In this document: positions 53,530 to 64,000 of the stretch, piece after piece
How the letters are laid out: each line of letters begins with the position of its first letter
How positions within the stretch are numbered: the stretch's first letter is position 1
Source of the DNA: Deinococcus marmoris
GTDB lineage: Bacteria; Deinococcota; Deinococci; Deinococcales; Deinococcaceae
Direction of reading: 5' to 3'
Assembly: GCF_001949125.1 (NCBI RefSeq)
Contig: NZ_MSTI01000066.1
Coordinates: 1-64,000 of the forward strand
Length of the DNA: 64,000 nt
Program-made: the position numbers and the translations under genes
Notes under the pieces: generated by a model
Database searches by the model: none
Told to the model about the DNA's origin: nothing
The model's input: the letters and a program-made list of their open reading frames with translations, nothing else

Positions 53530-53715
53530 GGCGGCATGCTAGAGCCTTCAGGTGTGAATGCCCGCAAAATGGTGGAAGGCGGGCAACCTCTCCCCTGCCC
53601 TGCAACCGAGCGTGCGGGCCGGTCTAGCGATAGCTGAACGCCTTCCTCCCGACATCAACCCGGCCACATGAGGTGTTCAAACAGATTAGCAACGGTAGAC
53701 CGCGAACCAAAGGCG

Positions 53716-54111
53716 CTACCAGCTCTTTGGATCGCTCTCCAGTTCCTCCGCGAGCAGCCACAACTGGCGGCCATGCCCGGCAGCGTCGCGCTGGGCGTCG
53801 AGCATCACGCGCTCCAGCTCACCGCTCAGGCGGGGATGGCGGCGGCGGAAATGCTCGAAGTCGCACAGCAGCAGGCCCAGGCGAGGGGGCCGCACTTCAG
53901 CGTCGGTCAGCACGTCGTACAGGGCGTCCCAGTTGCGCCCGAAACTGTTGGTCAGGGCCAGACCGCGCAGCACCGCCAGCATCAGGGATTCCTTGTCATG
54001 CACGTCCGAAAAACTGATCTCCCGCAGGGACACCTGATAGCCAGCGGCCAGGATGCGCGGATCGTGCGGGGCCTTCTGAATGCCTTCCGGGGCCTGATCG
54101 AACACTTGCAT
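53716..54111 (-). CDS. Barstar-family ribonuclease inhibitor
   Basis: A 131-residue protein with the barstar pattern: ISFSDVHDKESLMLAVLRGLALTNSFGRNWDALYDVLTD; the F-G-x-N-W-D-A-L stretch is the family signature. It has no signal peptide, so it acts in the cytoplasm. ATG 54111 overlaps the ribonuclease stop codon (TGATG). A barstar beside a secreted barnase-like RNase is the usual self-protection pair. Confidence 0.9.
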   Translation of the reverse strand: MQVFDQAPEGIQKAPHDPRILAAGYQVSLREISFSDVHDKESLMLAVLRGLALTNSFGRNWDALYDVLTDAEVRPPRLGLLLCDFEHFRRRHPRLSGELERVMLDAQRDAAGHGRQLWLLAEELESDPKSW

Positions 54112-54581
54112 CACGGGCGAATCCTCCTGAAGCTGGCGTAGTGATCGGCGGTGTAATAGCACTCGGCGGTGCTGGTCACGGGTTGGCCGCCGCACACGAT
54201 GCGCCGCGCCCCCCGGTCCCCCTCGCCGGGGGTGGGCACGGTGTATTCGCGGTAATAGCCGCTGTTCTGACGGGGCAGGATGCGCTCGCGGTTGCCGAAG
54301 GTCACGCCGTCCTTGCCGTAGCGGAATTTCCCGCCCTGGGAAATGGTCTGCAAAAGCTGCGTGCCCTCGCGCGGCAGTTCACTGGCATTGACCCAGTTCA
54401 GGCCGCTCCGGGGGTCACGGCTGGTGGTCTGATTCTGCTGGGGCCGTGGGGTCTGGGGCGGCTGAACCTGAGTCTGGGCCGCAGGTTGACTCTGCGCCGT
54501 GTCCTGTCCCCTGGCGGGCAGATCGCACGCGGCGAGGAAGGCAGCCAGCAGGGGGGTCAGGAAAAGTGCGCGGAAGTTCAC
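54111..54581 (-). CDS. Barnase-like ribonuclease with lipoprotein signal
   Basis: A 156-residue protein: signal FLTPLLAAFLAAC with a lipobox Cys, a Gln/Pro-rich linker (about 25-50), then a small RNase domain. YYREYTVPTPGEGDRGARRIVCGG supplies the catalytic Glu and Arg and ADHYASFRRI the His, as in the barnase/RNase N1 family. A GTG at 54590 is in frame, but TAGAGT (54589-54594) ends 7 nt before GTG 54581, which I take as the leaderless start. A lipid anchor on such an RNase is unusual; free secretion is the norm. Confidence 0.85.
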   Translation of the reverse strand: MNFRALFLTPLLAAFLAACDLPARGQDTAQSQPAAQTQVQPPQTPRPQQNQTTSRDPRSGLNWVNASELPREGTQLLQTISQGGKFRYGKDGVTFGNRERILPRQNSGYYREYTVPTPGEGDRGARRIVCGGQPVTSTAECYYTADHYASFRRIRP

Positions 54582-54591
54582 GTCCCTCACT

Positions 54592-55572
54592 CTAGAGCGC
54601 CCGCGCGTCCAGCCAGATGAGGAGGTCCGGCATGACGCCCTGCAAACCCTTGTAAATCTGCTGCTCTGGCGTCATGGTCCGCAGCGCCGCAGCCAGCGCA
54701 CGGGCCTGGGCTGGGGTCTGCGCGGCTAGGTGCAGCGGGTAAAGGTAGGGCCGGATGGTGAACAGCGCCCCATGCGCGGCAGAAAAGCCGGTCAGTGTCT
54801 GCCGCTCTACCCGCACAAATGCCGTGTCGGGATCAAATGGGGCCGTCGCCTCCACGGTACTGGGATGGTGGTCCAGCCGATGATCCGGCGCGACGCCCCA
54901 GGCGAAACGTACGAAGGGTCCGCGCCCGATGACCGCGTCCAGCAGTCGGGGCGCGGTGGCGTTCATGGGGCCGCTGCCCGCCACCGGGGAATGCACCGCC
55001 ACGAAGTCTCGCCCCAGCTTGTCGCGGGGGTCCCAGCGCTCTGGCGACAGCACATGCGTGGCCGCCAGCCAGTCGCGCCCAGTCTGCCCGTCACGCGCGA
55101 TGATGGCGAGGTCTTCCTGTGCGTTCAGACCCAGGAAATCCAGTGCGCCCGTCGGTTCGAGGTCACCACGCAACCCGGCCAGCGGCGCGTCGAAACGGCG
55201 CAGGTCCGCCACTCCACCCCAGCGCAAATCCAGCCGCGCCTCCCAGCCCAGCAGGGAATTGCGGAAGGTCTGGCCGTCCCAGACCATCGCCCCGCCACTC
55301 TCGGCAGCCAGGGTGCGTGCGGTGAATTCGAGGGCTGCCCCGCGCAGTTCGGGAGACAGGTTCGCCTCACCCGCGTATTCGTGCAAAGCCCGGCGGTGGG
55401 CCGTCCACTTGCTGACCACGAAACGCTCGTAATCGTCGTCCAGCGTGAAGGTGTGCGTTTCCACCGCGCCGTCCTCGCGCCAGGGGATCGGCTGCGCTTC
55501 CATACGAAACAGCCCCGCCGAAACCGTGTAGACGCCGTTCAGAAAGGGGCGATAAATAGTGGGCGCGGGCAT
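54592..55572 (-). CDS. DUF3445 protein (heme-dependent oxidative N-demethylase-like)
   Basis: A 326-residue soluble protein starting MPAPTIYRPFLNGVYTVSAGL; GALDFLGLNAQEDLAIIARD, AVHSPV, RLDHHPSTVEAT and FTIRPYLYPL fit the DUF3445 family, described as heme-dependent oxidative N-demethylases. The name comes from recognition of these motifs; substrate here unknown. The frame extends to 55617 but ATG 55572 matches the family start. It is divergent from hemB, a heme-synthesis gene, by 77 bp. Confidence 0.75.
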   Translation of the reverse strand: MPAPTIYRPFLNGVYTVSAGLFRMEAQPIPWREDGAVETHTFTLDDDYERFVVSKWTAHRRALHEYAGEANLSPELRGAALEFTARTLAAESGGAMVWDGQTFRNSLLGWEARLDLRWGGVADLRRFDAPLAGLRGDLEPTGALDFLGLNAQEDLAIIARDGQTGRDWLAATHVLSPERWDPRDKLGRDFVAVHSPVAGSGPMNATAPRLLDAVIGRGPFVRFAWGVAPDHRLDHHPSTVEATAPFDPDTAFVRVERQTLTGFSAAHGALFTIRPYLYPLHLAAQTPAQARALAAALRTMTPEQQIYKGLQGVMPDLLIWLDARAL

Positions 55573-55649
55573 GGGGAAATTGTGGCAGATGGAGGGCCGC
55601 CCCCTCTCACCTTCCAATTCTGGAAACGCGTCCGCGTTAGCCTGAAGCC

Positions 55650-56707
<1,058 letters not shown>

Positions 56708-56711
<4 letters not shown>

Positions 56712-57286
56712 TCTCTTCCTCCAGCCCGAAGCCTGAAAACCCCATTCGCGTGGACTGGGTTCCCACCGGCCAGTGGCCCGGACGGCTGGGCCTGACCTTC
56801 GCCCCCGGCAAGAAGGGCCGCAGCGTAATCCAGCAGGGCGTCACGCATGACCGCGACGTGCATACCGACATGCAGACCCTGGCGGCGGACGGCGTGAACG
56901 TCCTGGCCCCGCTGATCGAGGACTTCGAGTTCGACATGCTGGGCATGGACGGCTACCACGCCGCCGCCGATCTGAACAATCTGGAGGTCAAGGCCTACGC
57001 CATCCCCGATCAGCACGCACCCGGCAAGCGCGCGGATTTTGCCGCCTTCATCGACGAACTGATGACCGATCTGCTGGACGGGCGCGGCGTGGTGGTCCAC
57101 TGCCGGGGCGGTCTGGGCCGCGCGGGACTGACCGCCGCCTGCCTGCTGGTGCAGGGCGGCATGACGGCGGACCGGGCCATCGAACTGGTCCGGGCCACCC
57201 GTGACCGCAAGGCCATCGAAACGAGCGAGCAGGTGCAATTCGTCCACGACTTCGCAGATGCCCTGCCCGTCCAGCACCGCTCCTGA
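56708..57286 (+). CDS. Dual-specificity protein phosphatase, CDKN3-like
   Basis: A 192-residue protein-tyrosine-phosphatase-fold enzyme. The signature [10 protein letters not shown] (131-140) gives nucleophile C132 and R138; D101 in IPDQHAP is the likely general acid. The family resembles eukaryotic CDK inhibitor 3 and occurs in several bacteria. Coupled to hemB by GTGA. Its target could be a protein kinase product or a small phosphorylated molecule. Confidence 0.88.
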
Positions 57287-57364
57287 AGCTCCCACCAGAA
57301 GGTGAGCGCCCCCGACATTCAGGCTCATGGCCCCGTCAGGCCCGGCGTTTACACTGAGAACACC

Positions 57365-57874
57365 ATGAAACTCTCCCCCTTTCTGCTGAGCGCCGCCTTC
57401 GCGGGTGTGCTGGCCTCCTGCGCCCCCACCGTCACCGGCCCGCAGGTGGGCCGCATCGTCAACAGCGTCACAGGGCAGGAGGGAACCGTCAGCTTTGTGC
57501 GCGGCACGCTGCAACCGCGTCTGGGCGATCCTTTCGCCGCCGACAACGCCACCATCCGTATCGGGGGCCAGACCTACAGCGGGCGCACCGCCATCGTGAA
57601 CGGCGGGCCGGTCAGCCCTCTGCCCGCTGGCCTGGGTGTCAGCCTGTCACTGGGCGGCACAGCAGCCATCGGCAGCAATGCTGCTGTGGGCATCGGCACC
57701 CGCGTGGACACCCCCCGTCCGCGCGCCGCCGTGACCCGCAGCGGCAACCTGATCGCCCGCACTGCCAGCGCCCCAGTCCTGACCCTGACCTGCACCATCA
57801 CCGTGGACGAGTCCGAACACGGCATCGGCGAATGCAGCGGCAACGACGGCGTGAAATACGCCCTGCAATTCTGA
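57365..57874 (+). CDS. Lipoprotein of unknown function
   Basis: A 169-residue exported protein, lipobox GVLASC (Cys20), then a Gly/Thr/Val-rich mature part and a late Cys pair (LTLTCTI, IGECSG) that could form a disulfide. TACACT (57350-57355) ends 9 nt before the ATG. The TGA stop is the first base run of repeat copy 3. Family not recognised. Confidence 0.68.
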   Translation: MKLSPFLLSAAFAGVLASCAPTVTGPQVGRIVNSVTGQEGTVSFVRGTLQPRLGDPFAADNATIRIGGQTYSGRTAIVNGGPVSPLPAGLGVSLSLGGTAAIGSNAAVGIGTRVDTPRPRAAVTRSGNLIARTASAPVLTLTCTITVDESEHGIGECSGNDGVKYALQF

Positions 57875-58049
57875 TACGGATTCCGTCTGTTTCGCGGCAG
57901 AAATCGGGACAGCACCGATTCCTGCACTCCACGCCCGGAACCCGTTTTTCTCCTGCTCACTGTCTTGTCCAGAACAGCGCCCATCAGGACGCTTGGACGC
58001 CCGTTCGGATTTCCAGGCGTTTCCAACACCTTTCAATCGGAGCCTGCAT
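57874..58049 (-). repeat. Interspersed intergenic repeat, copy 3 (long form, inverted)
   Basis: Reverse-complement orientation relative to copies 1 and 2. It begins ATACGGATTCCGTCTG at the lipoprotein stop codon and ends TTCAATCGGAGCCTGCAT. It carries the GCAGAAATCGG hairpin (one mismatch) and a long insert like that of copy 1. The frame of the next gene runs back into it. Confidence 0.8.
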
Positions 58050-58079
58050 GAGCCGCAAACTTTGAATCAGGACCGTCCG

Positions 58080-58439
58080 GTGATCGTTTGCCTGTGCGGC
58101 AGCGTGCGCTTTCTGGACGGGTTCGATGCGGCCTCCCTGGCGGAAACGCTGGCGGGCCGCATCGTGCTGAGCGTGGGCAGCCACCTTCGCCCCGACTCCG
58201 ACATTTTTGCGGGGCTGACGGCGGCAAAGAAACAGGCGGTGCTGGAAAGCCTCGCCGAACTCCACCGCCGCAAGATCGCTCTGGCCAACGAGATTCTGGT
58301 GATTAATGTCGGCGGCCATGTGGGCGACAGCACGCGCTCAGAGATCGACTATGCCCGCACCCAGGGCAAGCGGGTGCGCTGGCTCGAACCGCGCAAGAAG
58401 AGGGGCGCGGAAAGCCGTAGCCTCCGCGCCCTGCCCTAA
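58080..58439 (+). CDS. Nucleoside 2-deoxyribosyltransferase-like protein
   Basis: A 119-residue Rossmann-like protein: VIVCLCGSVRFLDGFDAA, LANEILVINVGGHVGDSTRSEIDYARTQGKRVRWLEP. CGSVRF and the G-x-S-T-R-S-E-I-x-Y-A motif are typical of the nucleoside 2-deoxyribosyltransferase/DUF4406 group, which acts on nucleosides or modified-nucleotide metabolites. The frame runs back to 57993 inside repeat copy 3; I chose GTG 58080 because it matches the family start and has AGGA 8 nt upstream. Confidence 0.78.
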   Translation: MIVCLCGSVRFLDGFDAASLAETLAGRIVLSVGSHLRPDSDIFAGLTAAKKQAVLESLAELHRRKIALANEILVINVGGHVGDSTRSEIDYARTQGKRVRWLEPRKKRGAESRSLRALP

Positions 58440-58448
58440 GCTTTTTGC

Positions 58449-59219
<771 letters not shown>

Positions 59220-59231
59220 TTGCAGTCCTTT

Positions 59232-59269
59232 GAAGGGATGGAGAGCCAGAGCTTTGCAGCCATCCCTTC
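59232..59269 (-). other. Intercistronic hairpin between sdhA and sdhB
   Basis: GAAGGGATGG / CCATCCCTTC, 10-bp stem with an 18-nt loop, no T-run after it on either strand. More likely an mRNA stability or processing element than a terminator. Confidence 0.55.
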
Positions 59270-59296
59270 AGTCATAGATCAGTAGTCAGGTGTAGA

Positions 59297-61048
<1,752 letters not shown>

Positions 61049-61117
61049 GGTTGCTTACTTCCTTTGGCCTGCCCGGAAAGGGTCCAGGGCGGCCCGGTTA
61101 AAACCAGGTGAACAGAA

Positions 61118-61495
61118 CTAGATGGAGAACAGCCCGATGGTGCCGAAGGCGAAGATCAGCCCCACCACGGTGTAGAACACGCCCTTGACCCAGGCCCGGT
61201 TGGGGCGGGTGCGGACATAGTCCTCAATGGAATAGCGCGCCCCGTTGCTGCCGTGCATCAGCGCCAGCGCCAGGATCAGCCAGTCGTAGAACTTCCAGGC
61301 CGGGTTGGCCAGTTTGCCCACCACCGCCGTGAAGGTGGCGTCGGACTCGGACACCTGAATAAAGGTCATGTAGATGTGGCCCAGCACCAGAAACACCAGG
61401 ATCAGGCCGCTGATGCGCATGAAGATCCACCAGTTCAACTCGGCGTTGCTGTGGGACTGCGTCTTGGCGTCCATAAACGTTCTTGCGCGGATCAT
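61118..61495 (-). CDS. sdhD: Succinate dehydrogenase membrane anchor, SdhD
   Basis: A 125-residue protein with three membrane helices and LMHGSNGARYSIEDYVRTR, the heme/quinone-site loop of SdhD-type anchors. It lies 1 nt from sdhC. Starts are ATG 61495 or the ATG eight codons in. Confidence 0.9.
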   Translation of the reverse strand: MIRARTFMDAKTQSHSNAELNWWIFMRISGLILVFLVLGHIYMTFIQVSESDATFTAVVGKLANPAWKFYDWLILALALMHGSNGARYSIEDYVRTRPNRAWVKGVFYTVVGLIFAFGTIGLFSI

Positions 61496-61496
61496 C

Positions 61497-61853
61497 TCAG
61501 TAGCCTCCGATCAGGCGCGGCAGCAGGGTCCAGGCGGCGTACAACCCGCTGATCAGGGTAATGAGCATCACGCCGTACCACATCTGGCGCTGGTAGGCCA
61601 CGCCCGCCCCGGTAAAGTCCATCACGATGATTCGCAGACCGTTGAAGGCGTGATACACCACACCCGCCGTGATAAACACCAGCCCGACGCGAAATCCCGG
61701 CCAGTCGTAGGTCTCGTGAATCGCCATGTAAAACCGCTCACCGAACATGAACGAGCCGATGCTGAAGACGTGAATCAGCAGGTAAGCCAGGATTGCGATC
61801 CCCGACAGGCGGTGCAGCAAAAACGCCCATTGCCCCTCTCTTCCCTTGTACAT
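61497..61853 (-). CDS. sdhC: Succinate dehydrogenase cytochrome b subunit, SdhC
   Basis: A 118-residue membrane subunit: WAFLLHRLSGIAILAYLLIH and VVYHAFNGLRIIVMDF hold the quinone-site Ser/Arg and the heme-ligand His. The frame is open to 61940 but ATG 61853, with GGGGAGGAA just upstream, gives the family start MYKGREGQWAF. First gene of the operon. Confidence 0.93.
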   Translation of the reverse strand: MYKGREGQWAFLLHRLSGIAILAYLLIHVFSIGSFMFGERFYMAIHETYDWPGFRVGLVFITAGVVYHAFNGLRIIVMDFTGAGVAYQRQMWYGVMLITLISGLYAAWTLLPRLIGGY

Positions 61854-62132
61854 TCGTTCCTCCCCAGGTTGCCCGTGGGCCTTTGAAACCTGCAACCCAC
61901 AGCCCGGACTTCTGCTCGTCTCATATGTTAAGGCGGACATTTTGCCGTGTGGGTAACTAAACTGACCGTTTACTTCGGATGATTTTCAGCTCCCGCAGGA
62001 TAACACCCGGCCCCGCAATTCACGTCCCGGCCCGGCCCTGTCGCGGCGGGCGTTCCTGTCACCGCGCGGGGAGCAACCCTCCGGCAAGGGCCGTTTTCCC
62101 AGTGGCGGCACACACGCGCTACTCTGGACCCC

Positions 62133-62459
62133 ATGAGCGATGCCAATCCCTTCAAGACCCCCGAACAGGAGGCCGAATTCACGCGCAAGCTGGTGCTGGG
62201 CCTGCTGAGTACCCTGGAAACCAAGGGCCTGCTGAGTTCGCCGGAACTGGACTCAATCCTGCGCGCCGCCCGGCTGGCCGCCTATCCGGTGGCCCCGGCC
62301 CGCAACGCCGGTCCGGCTGGCCCCGGCACCCACTGGGTCAAGCCCGGCCAGCCGCCAAAGGAGATGGACCGCACCACCCCCATCGGTATTCCTGACGTGC
62401 GGGCAGGCGGAAAAGACGGCAAGGAAAACCCGTTGATGATCGATATGGAACTGGACTGA
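62133..62459 (+). CDS. Conserved hypothetical protein, 108 residues
   Basis: A small charged protein: helical N-terminal half (TPEQEAEFTRKLVLGLLSTLETKGLLSSPELDSILRAAR) and a flexible, Pro/Gly-rich C-terminal half. TACTCT (62120-62125) ends 7 nt before the ATG, a leaderless start. No signal or membrane segment. Family not recognised. It is divergent from sdhC across 280 bp. Confidence 0.7.
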   Translation: MSDANPFKTPEQEAEFTRKLVLGLLSTLETKGLLSSPELDSILRAARLAAYPVAPARNAGPAGPGTHWVKPGQPPKEMDRTTPIGIPDVRAGGKDGKENPLMIDMELD

Positions 62460-62576
62460 GCAAGGGTTAGGGAAGAAACAGAGTTCGATAACTGACAACC
62501 TGATGTTGACAGCATTCTGGACGGCATTTTTACCGTTTGAGCATTTGATCGCAGCTTGATAGGCAGTGGTCCGTGC

Positions 62577-62714
62577 AAAACGGATTCCGTCTGTAACGCG
62601 GCAGAAATCGGAACAGCACCGATTTCTGCACTCCACGCCTGGAACCCGTTTTTCTCCTGCTCACTTTGCTCGGATTTTCAGGTGTTTTCAACACCTTTCA
62701 ATTGAGTCCGGGTA
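62577..62714 (-). repeat. Interspersed intergenic repeat, copy 4 (short form, inverted)
   Basis: Short form like copy 2, reversed: ACGGATTCCGTCTGTAACGC at the left, then a perfect GCAGAAATCGG / CCGATTTCTGC hairpin, CCCGTTTTTCTCCTGCTCAC, AGGTGTT..AACACCT, and TCAATTGAGTCCGGGTA at the right end. The 115 bp before it (62460-62576) show no gene. Confidence 0.85.
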
Positions 62715-62736
62715 AGAAAACAATCCGAACCGCCAA

Positions 62737-63369
62737 CTAAAGCGAGATTCTCATGCTCCGCAGCCATTCCAGGGCGATCAGGGTGTGGCCCACAGGCGTC
62801 GGATGCACCCGGTCATGCGCCCACATCTGCGGCGGCGTGACCTCGCAGGCGGCGTCGAAGGCGGATTGTAAATTCACCAGCGGCGCACCGAACTCGCCCG
62901 CCAGTTGCGCCACGATGGCCGCGTACTGCTCCACCATCACGCGCATGGGATCGGCGCGGTCTGGCTCGATCAGAAAGGGCGTGACCAGCACGATCCTGCT
63001 GCCCGCGTCGGCGGCGCGGCCCAGCAACTCGCGCAGGGTGGCGGCGTATTCATCGGCTGGCACGGCCTCGTCCGGCTGGGCATTGAACATGCGCCACACG
63101 TCATTCACGCCGATCTTGACGCTGAGCCAGTCGGGGCGCTCGGCCAGCGCGTCCCGCTCCCAGCGCTGCGCCAGATGCCGCACGGTGTCGCCGCTGACGC
63201 CCCGGTTCACCACCGTCAGATGCCGCTCGGGGTGGCGGGCCAGCAATAGCTCACGCACCCGCGATACGTAGCCTTCGCCGTACTCGCTGCCGCTGCCGGT
63301 GCGCCCCGCATCGGTGATGCTGTCTCCGATAAAGACGATCTTCTGGTCCGCTTTCAGTTCAGTATTCAT
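62737..63369 (-). CDS. SGNH/GDSL-family hydrolase
   Basis: A 210-residue esterase-type enzyme. Block I IVFIGDSITDAGR gives Ser17; block II NRGVSGDTV, block III KIGVNDVWR, and block V WAHDRVHPTPVGH supply Gly, Asn and the Asp/His of the catalytic set. No signal peptide, so it acts inside the cell. Coupled by ATGA to the ROK kinase gene; such pairs often remove acyl groups from sugars before phosphorylation (inference). Confidence 0.92.
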   Translation of the reverse strand: MNTELKADQKIVFIGDSITDAGRTGSGSEYGEGYVSRVRELLLARHPERHLTVVNRGVSGDTVRHLAQRWERDALAERPDWLSVKIGVNDVWRMFNAQPDEAVPADEYAATLRELLGRAADAGSRIVLVTPFLIEPDRADPMRVMVEQYAAIVAQLAGEFGAPLVNLQSAFDAACEVTPPQMWAHDRVHPTPVGHTLIALEWLRSMRISL

Positions 63370-64000
63370 ATCAATTCCTCGCCGCCCAGCGCCGCCGCTC
63401 CCAGCAGCGCCGAGGCTTCAAAATGCGTCGTCAACTGGCAGGAGACGCCGGGCAGGGCCGCCTCTAAGGTGGGCTGAAAATGTTTCCAGGCCCGCGCCAC
63501 GTTGCCGCCGAACACCACCGCGTCAGGGCGAAAGCGGCTGACCCAGGGGGCCAGGATACCGCCCAGATGCGTGCCGAGTTCCGCGTAGGCAGCCCGCGCC
63601 CGCGCGTCTCCAGCATCGGCCAGGGCGGCAATTCCGGCGGCGCTGGCGCTGTAGTCCTCCTGACCAGAGGACTGGTAGGCCCGCCTCACAGCCTGACCGG
63701 ACGCGAAATCCTCGGCGATTCCACCGTGGTACGGGACATTCCACAGCTCGCCGTCCGGGGGAACGTCCGGGCCAGCCGTGACCACCTGCCCGCCCGCCAC
63801 GAAGCCGGAGCCGAGGCCCGTTCCCAGCGTGACGCCGATGACCCGCCCGGTTCCCCGCGCCGCACCGCCCCACCACTCGCCCAGCGTGAACAAGTCCGCG
63901 TCGTTGCCGAACGCTACGGGTACTCCGTCCAGCACCGTTCCGGCCCAGCAGTCCTGCAAGCCATCCCGCACATTGACGCCGTGCAGGGCGGCGAATTTAT
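63366..64000 (-). CDS. ROK-family sugar kinase, 5' end outside the window
   Basis: At least 211 residues with no start in view; the frame is open to the edge (FAALHGVNVRDGLQD). GNDADLFTLGEWWGGAARG and VIGVTLGTGLGSGFVAGGQV are ROK phosphate-binding motifs with the catalytic Asp in GNDAD. The usual zinc site (C-x-C-G-x-x-G-C) is replaced by ELWNVPYHGGIAEDFASG, so this is a zinc-less variant. Likely substrate glucose, mannose or an N-acetyl sugar. Confidence 0.85.
   Translation of the reverse strand, partial: KFAALHGVNVRDGLQDCWAGTVLDGVPVAFGNDADLFTLGEWWGGAARGTGRVIGVTLGTGLGSGFVAGGQVVTAGPDVPPDGELWNVPYHGGIAEDFASGQAVRRAYQSSGQEDYSASAAGIAALADAGDARARAAYAELGTHLGGILAPWVSRFRPDAVVFGGNVARAWKHFQPTLEAALPGVSCQLTTHFEASALLGAAALGGEELI

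Overview
The window is high-GC, gene-dense bacterial chromosome that reads as Deinococcus (inference). The case rests on gene content: RecN, a maltose ABC operon, a cobalamin salvage operon under a B12 riboswitch, an EfeO/FTR1 iron locus, SdhCDAB, and an 11-mer-repeat LEA-like protein. It also rests on promoter architecture: about sixteen genes have a TANNNT -10 box ending only 6-7 nt before the start codon, the leaderless arrangement known to be common in Deinococcus. Four copies of a hairpin-rich intergenic repeat fit the 'small repeat' habit of the genus.

Layout. 0-5.3 kb: clipped transposase start, DoxX membrane protein, PrcB-like lipoprotein, recN, LEA-like coiled-coil protein. 5.3-15 kb: central carbon (pckA, malEFG, an MFS pump, glpX); pckA, malE and glpX share a LacI-type palindrome. 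14.9-19 kb: an Rrf2 regulator, EfeO-like and FTR1-like iron uptake proteins, and an orphan promoter with an iron-box-like palindrome that may drive a small RNA. 19-25 kb: DUF1540 protein, gndA, an EmrB-type pump with its MarR regulator, wrbA. 25.3-34 kb: cobalamin salvage and nucleotide-loop assembly (cobS, cobC, riboswitch, btuF, cobO, cbiB, cobD, cobQ, cobU, cobT), interrupted by a VapBC pair with its own promoter and operator.

34.5-49.5 kb is the most unusual part. Seven co-directional genes encode a signal-peptide/one-TM protein, a small membrane protein, a 1068-aa tubulin/FtsZ-like GTPase, a MotA/ZorA-like channel protein with a coiled-coil tail, a MotB/ZorB-like OmpA protein, a leucine-rich-variant repeat protein, and a transmembrane pseudokinase with an external SH3 and beta-helix. 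The segment ends at a tRNA-Val gene on the right and at a degenerate copy of the tRNA-Val 3' half on the left, in the same orientation, with matching TGACAGCC repeats just inside each end. That is the footprint expected of an old integrated island carrying an envelope-spanning motor/cytoskeletal system.

49.5-64 kb: tRNA-Ile2 and tRNA-Val, glgA, a GNAT protein, a TrmJ-like methylase, a pyrophosphatase-like gene with a lipoprotein, a barnase/barstar pair, a DUF3445 protein, hemB, a protein phosphatase, a deoxyribosyltransferase-like gene, sdhBADC, a small conserved protein, and a GDSL hydrolase coupled to a ROK kinase that runs off the right edge.
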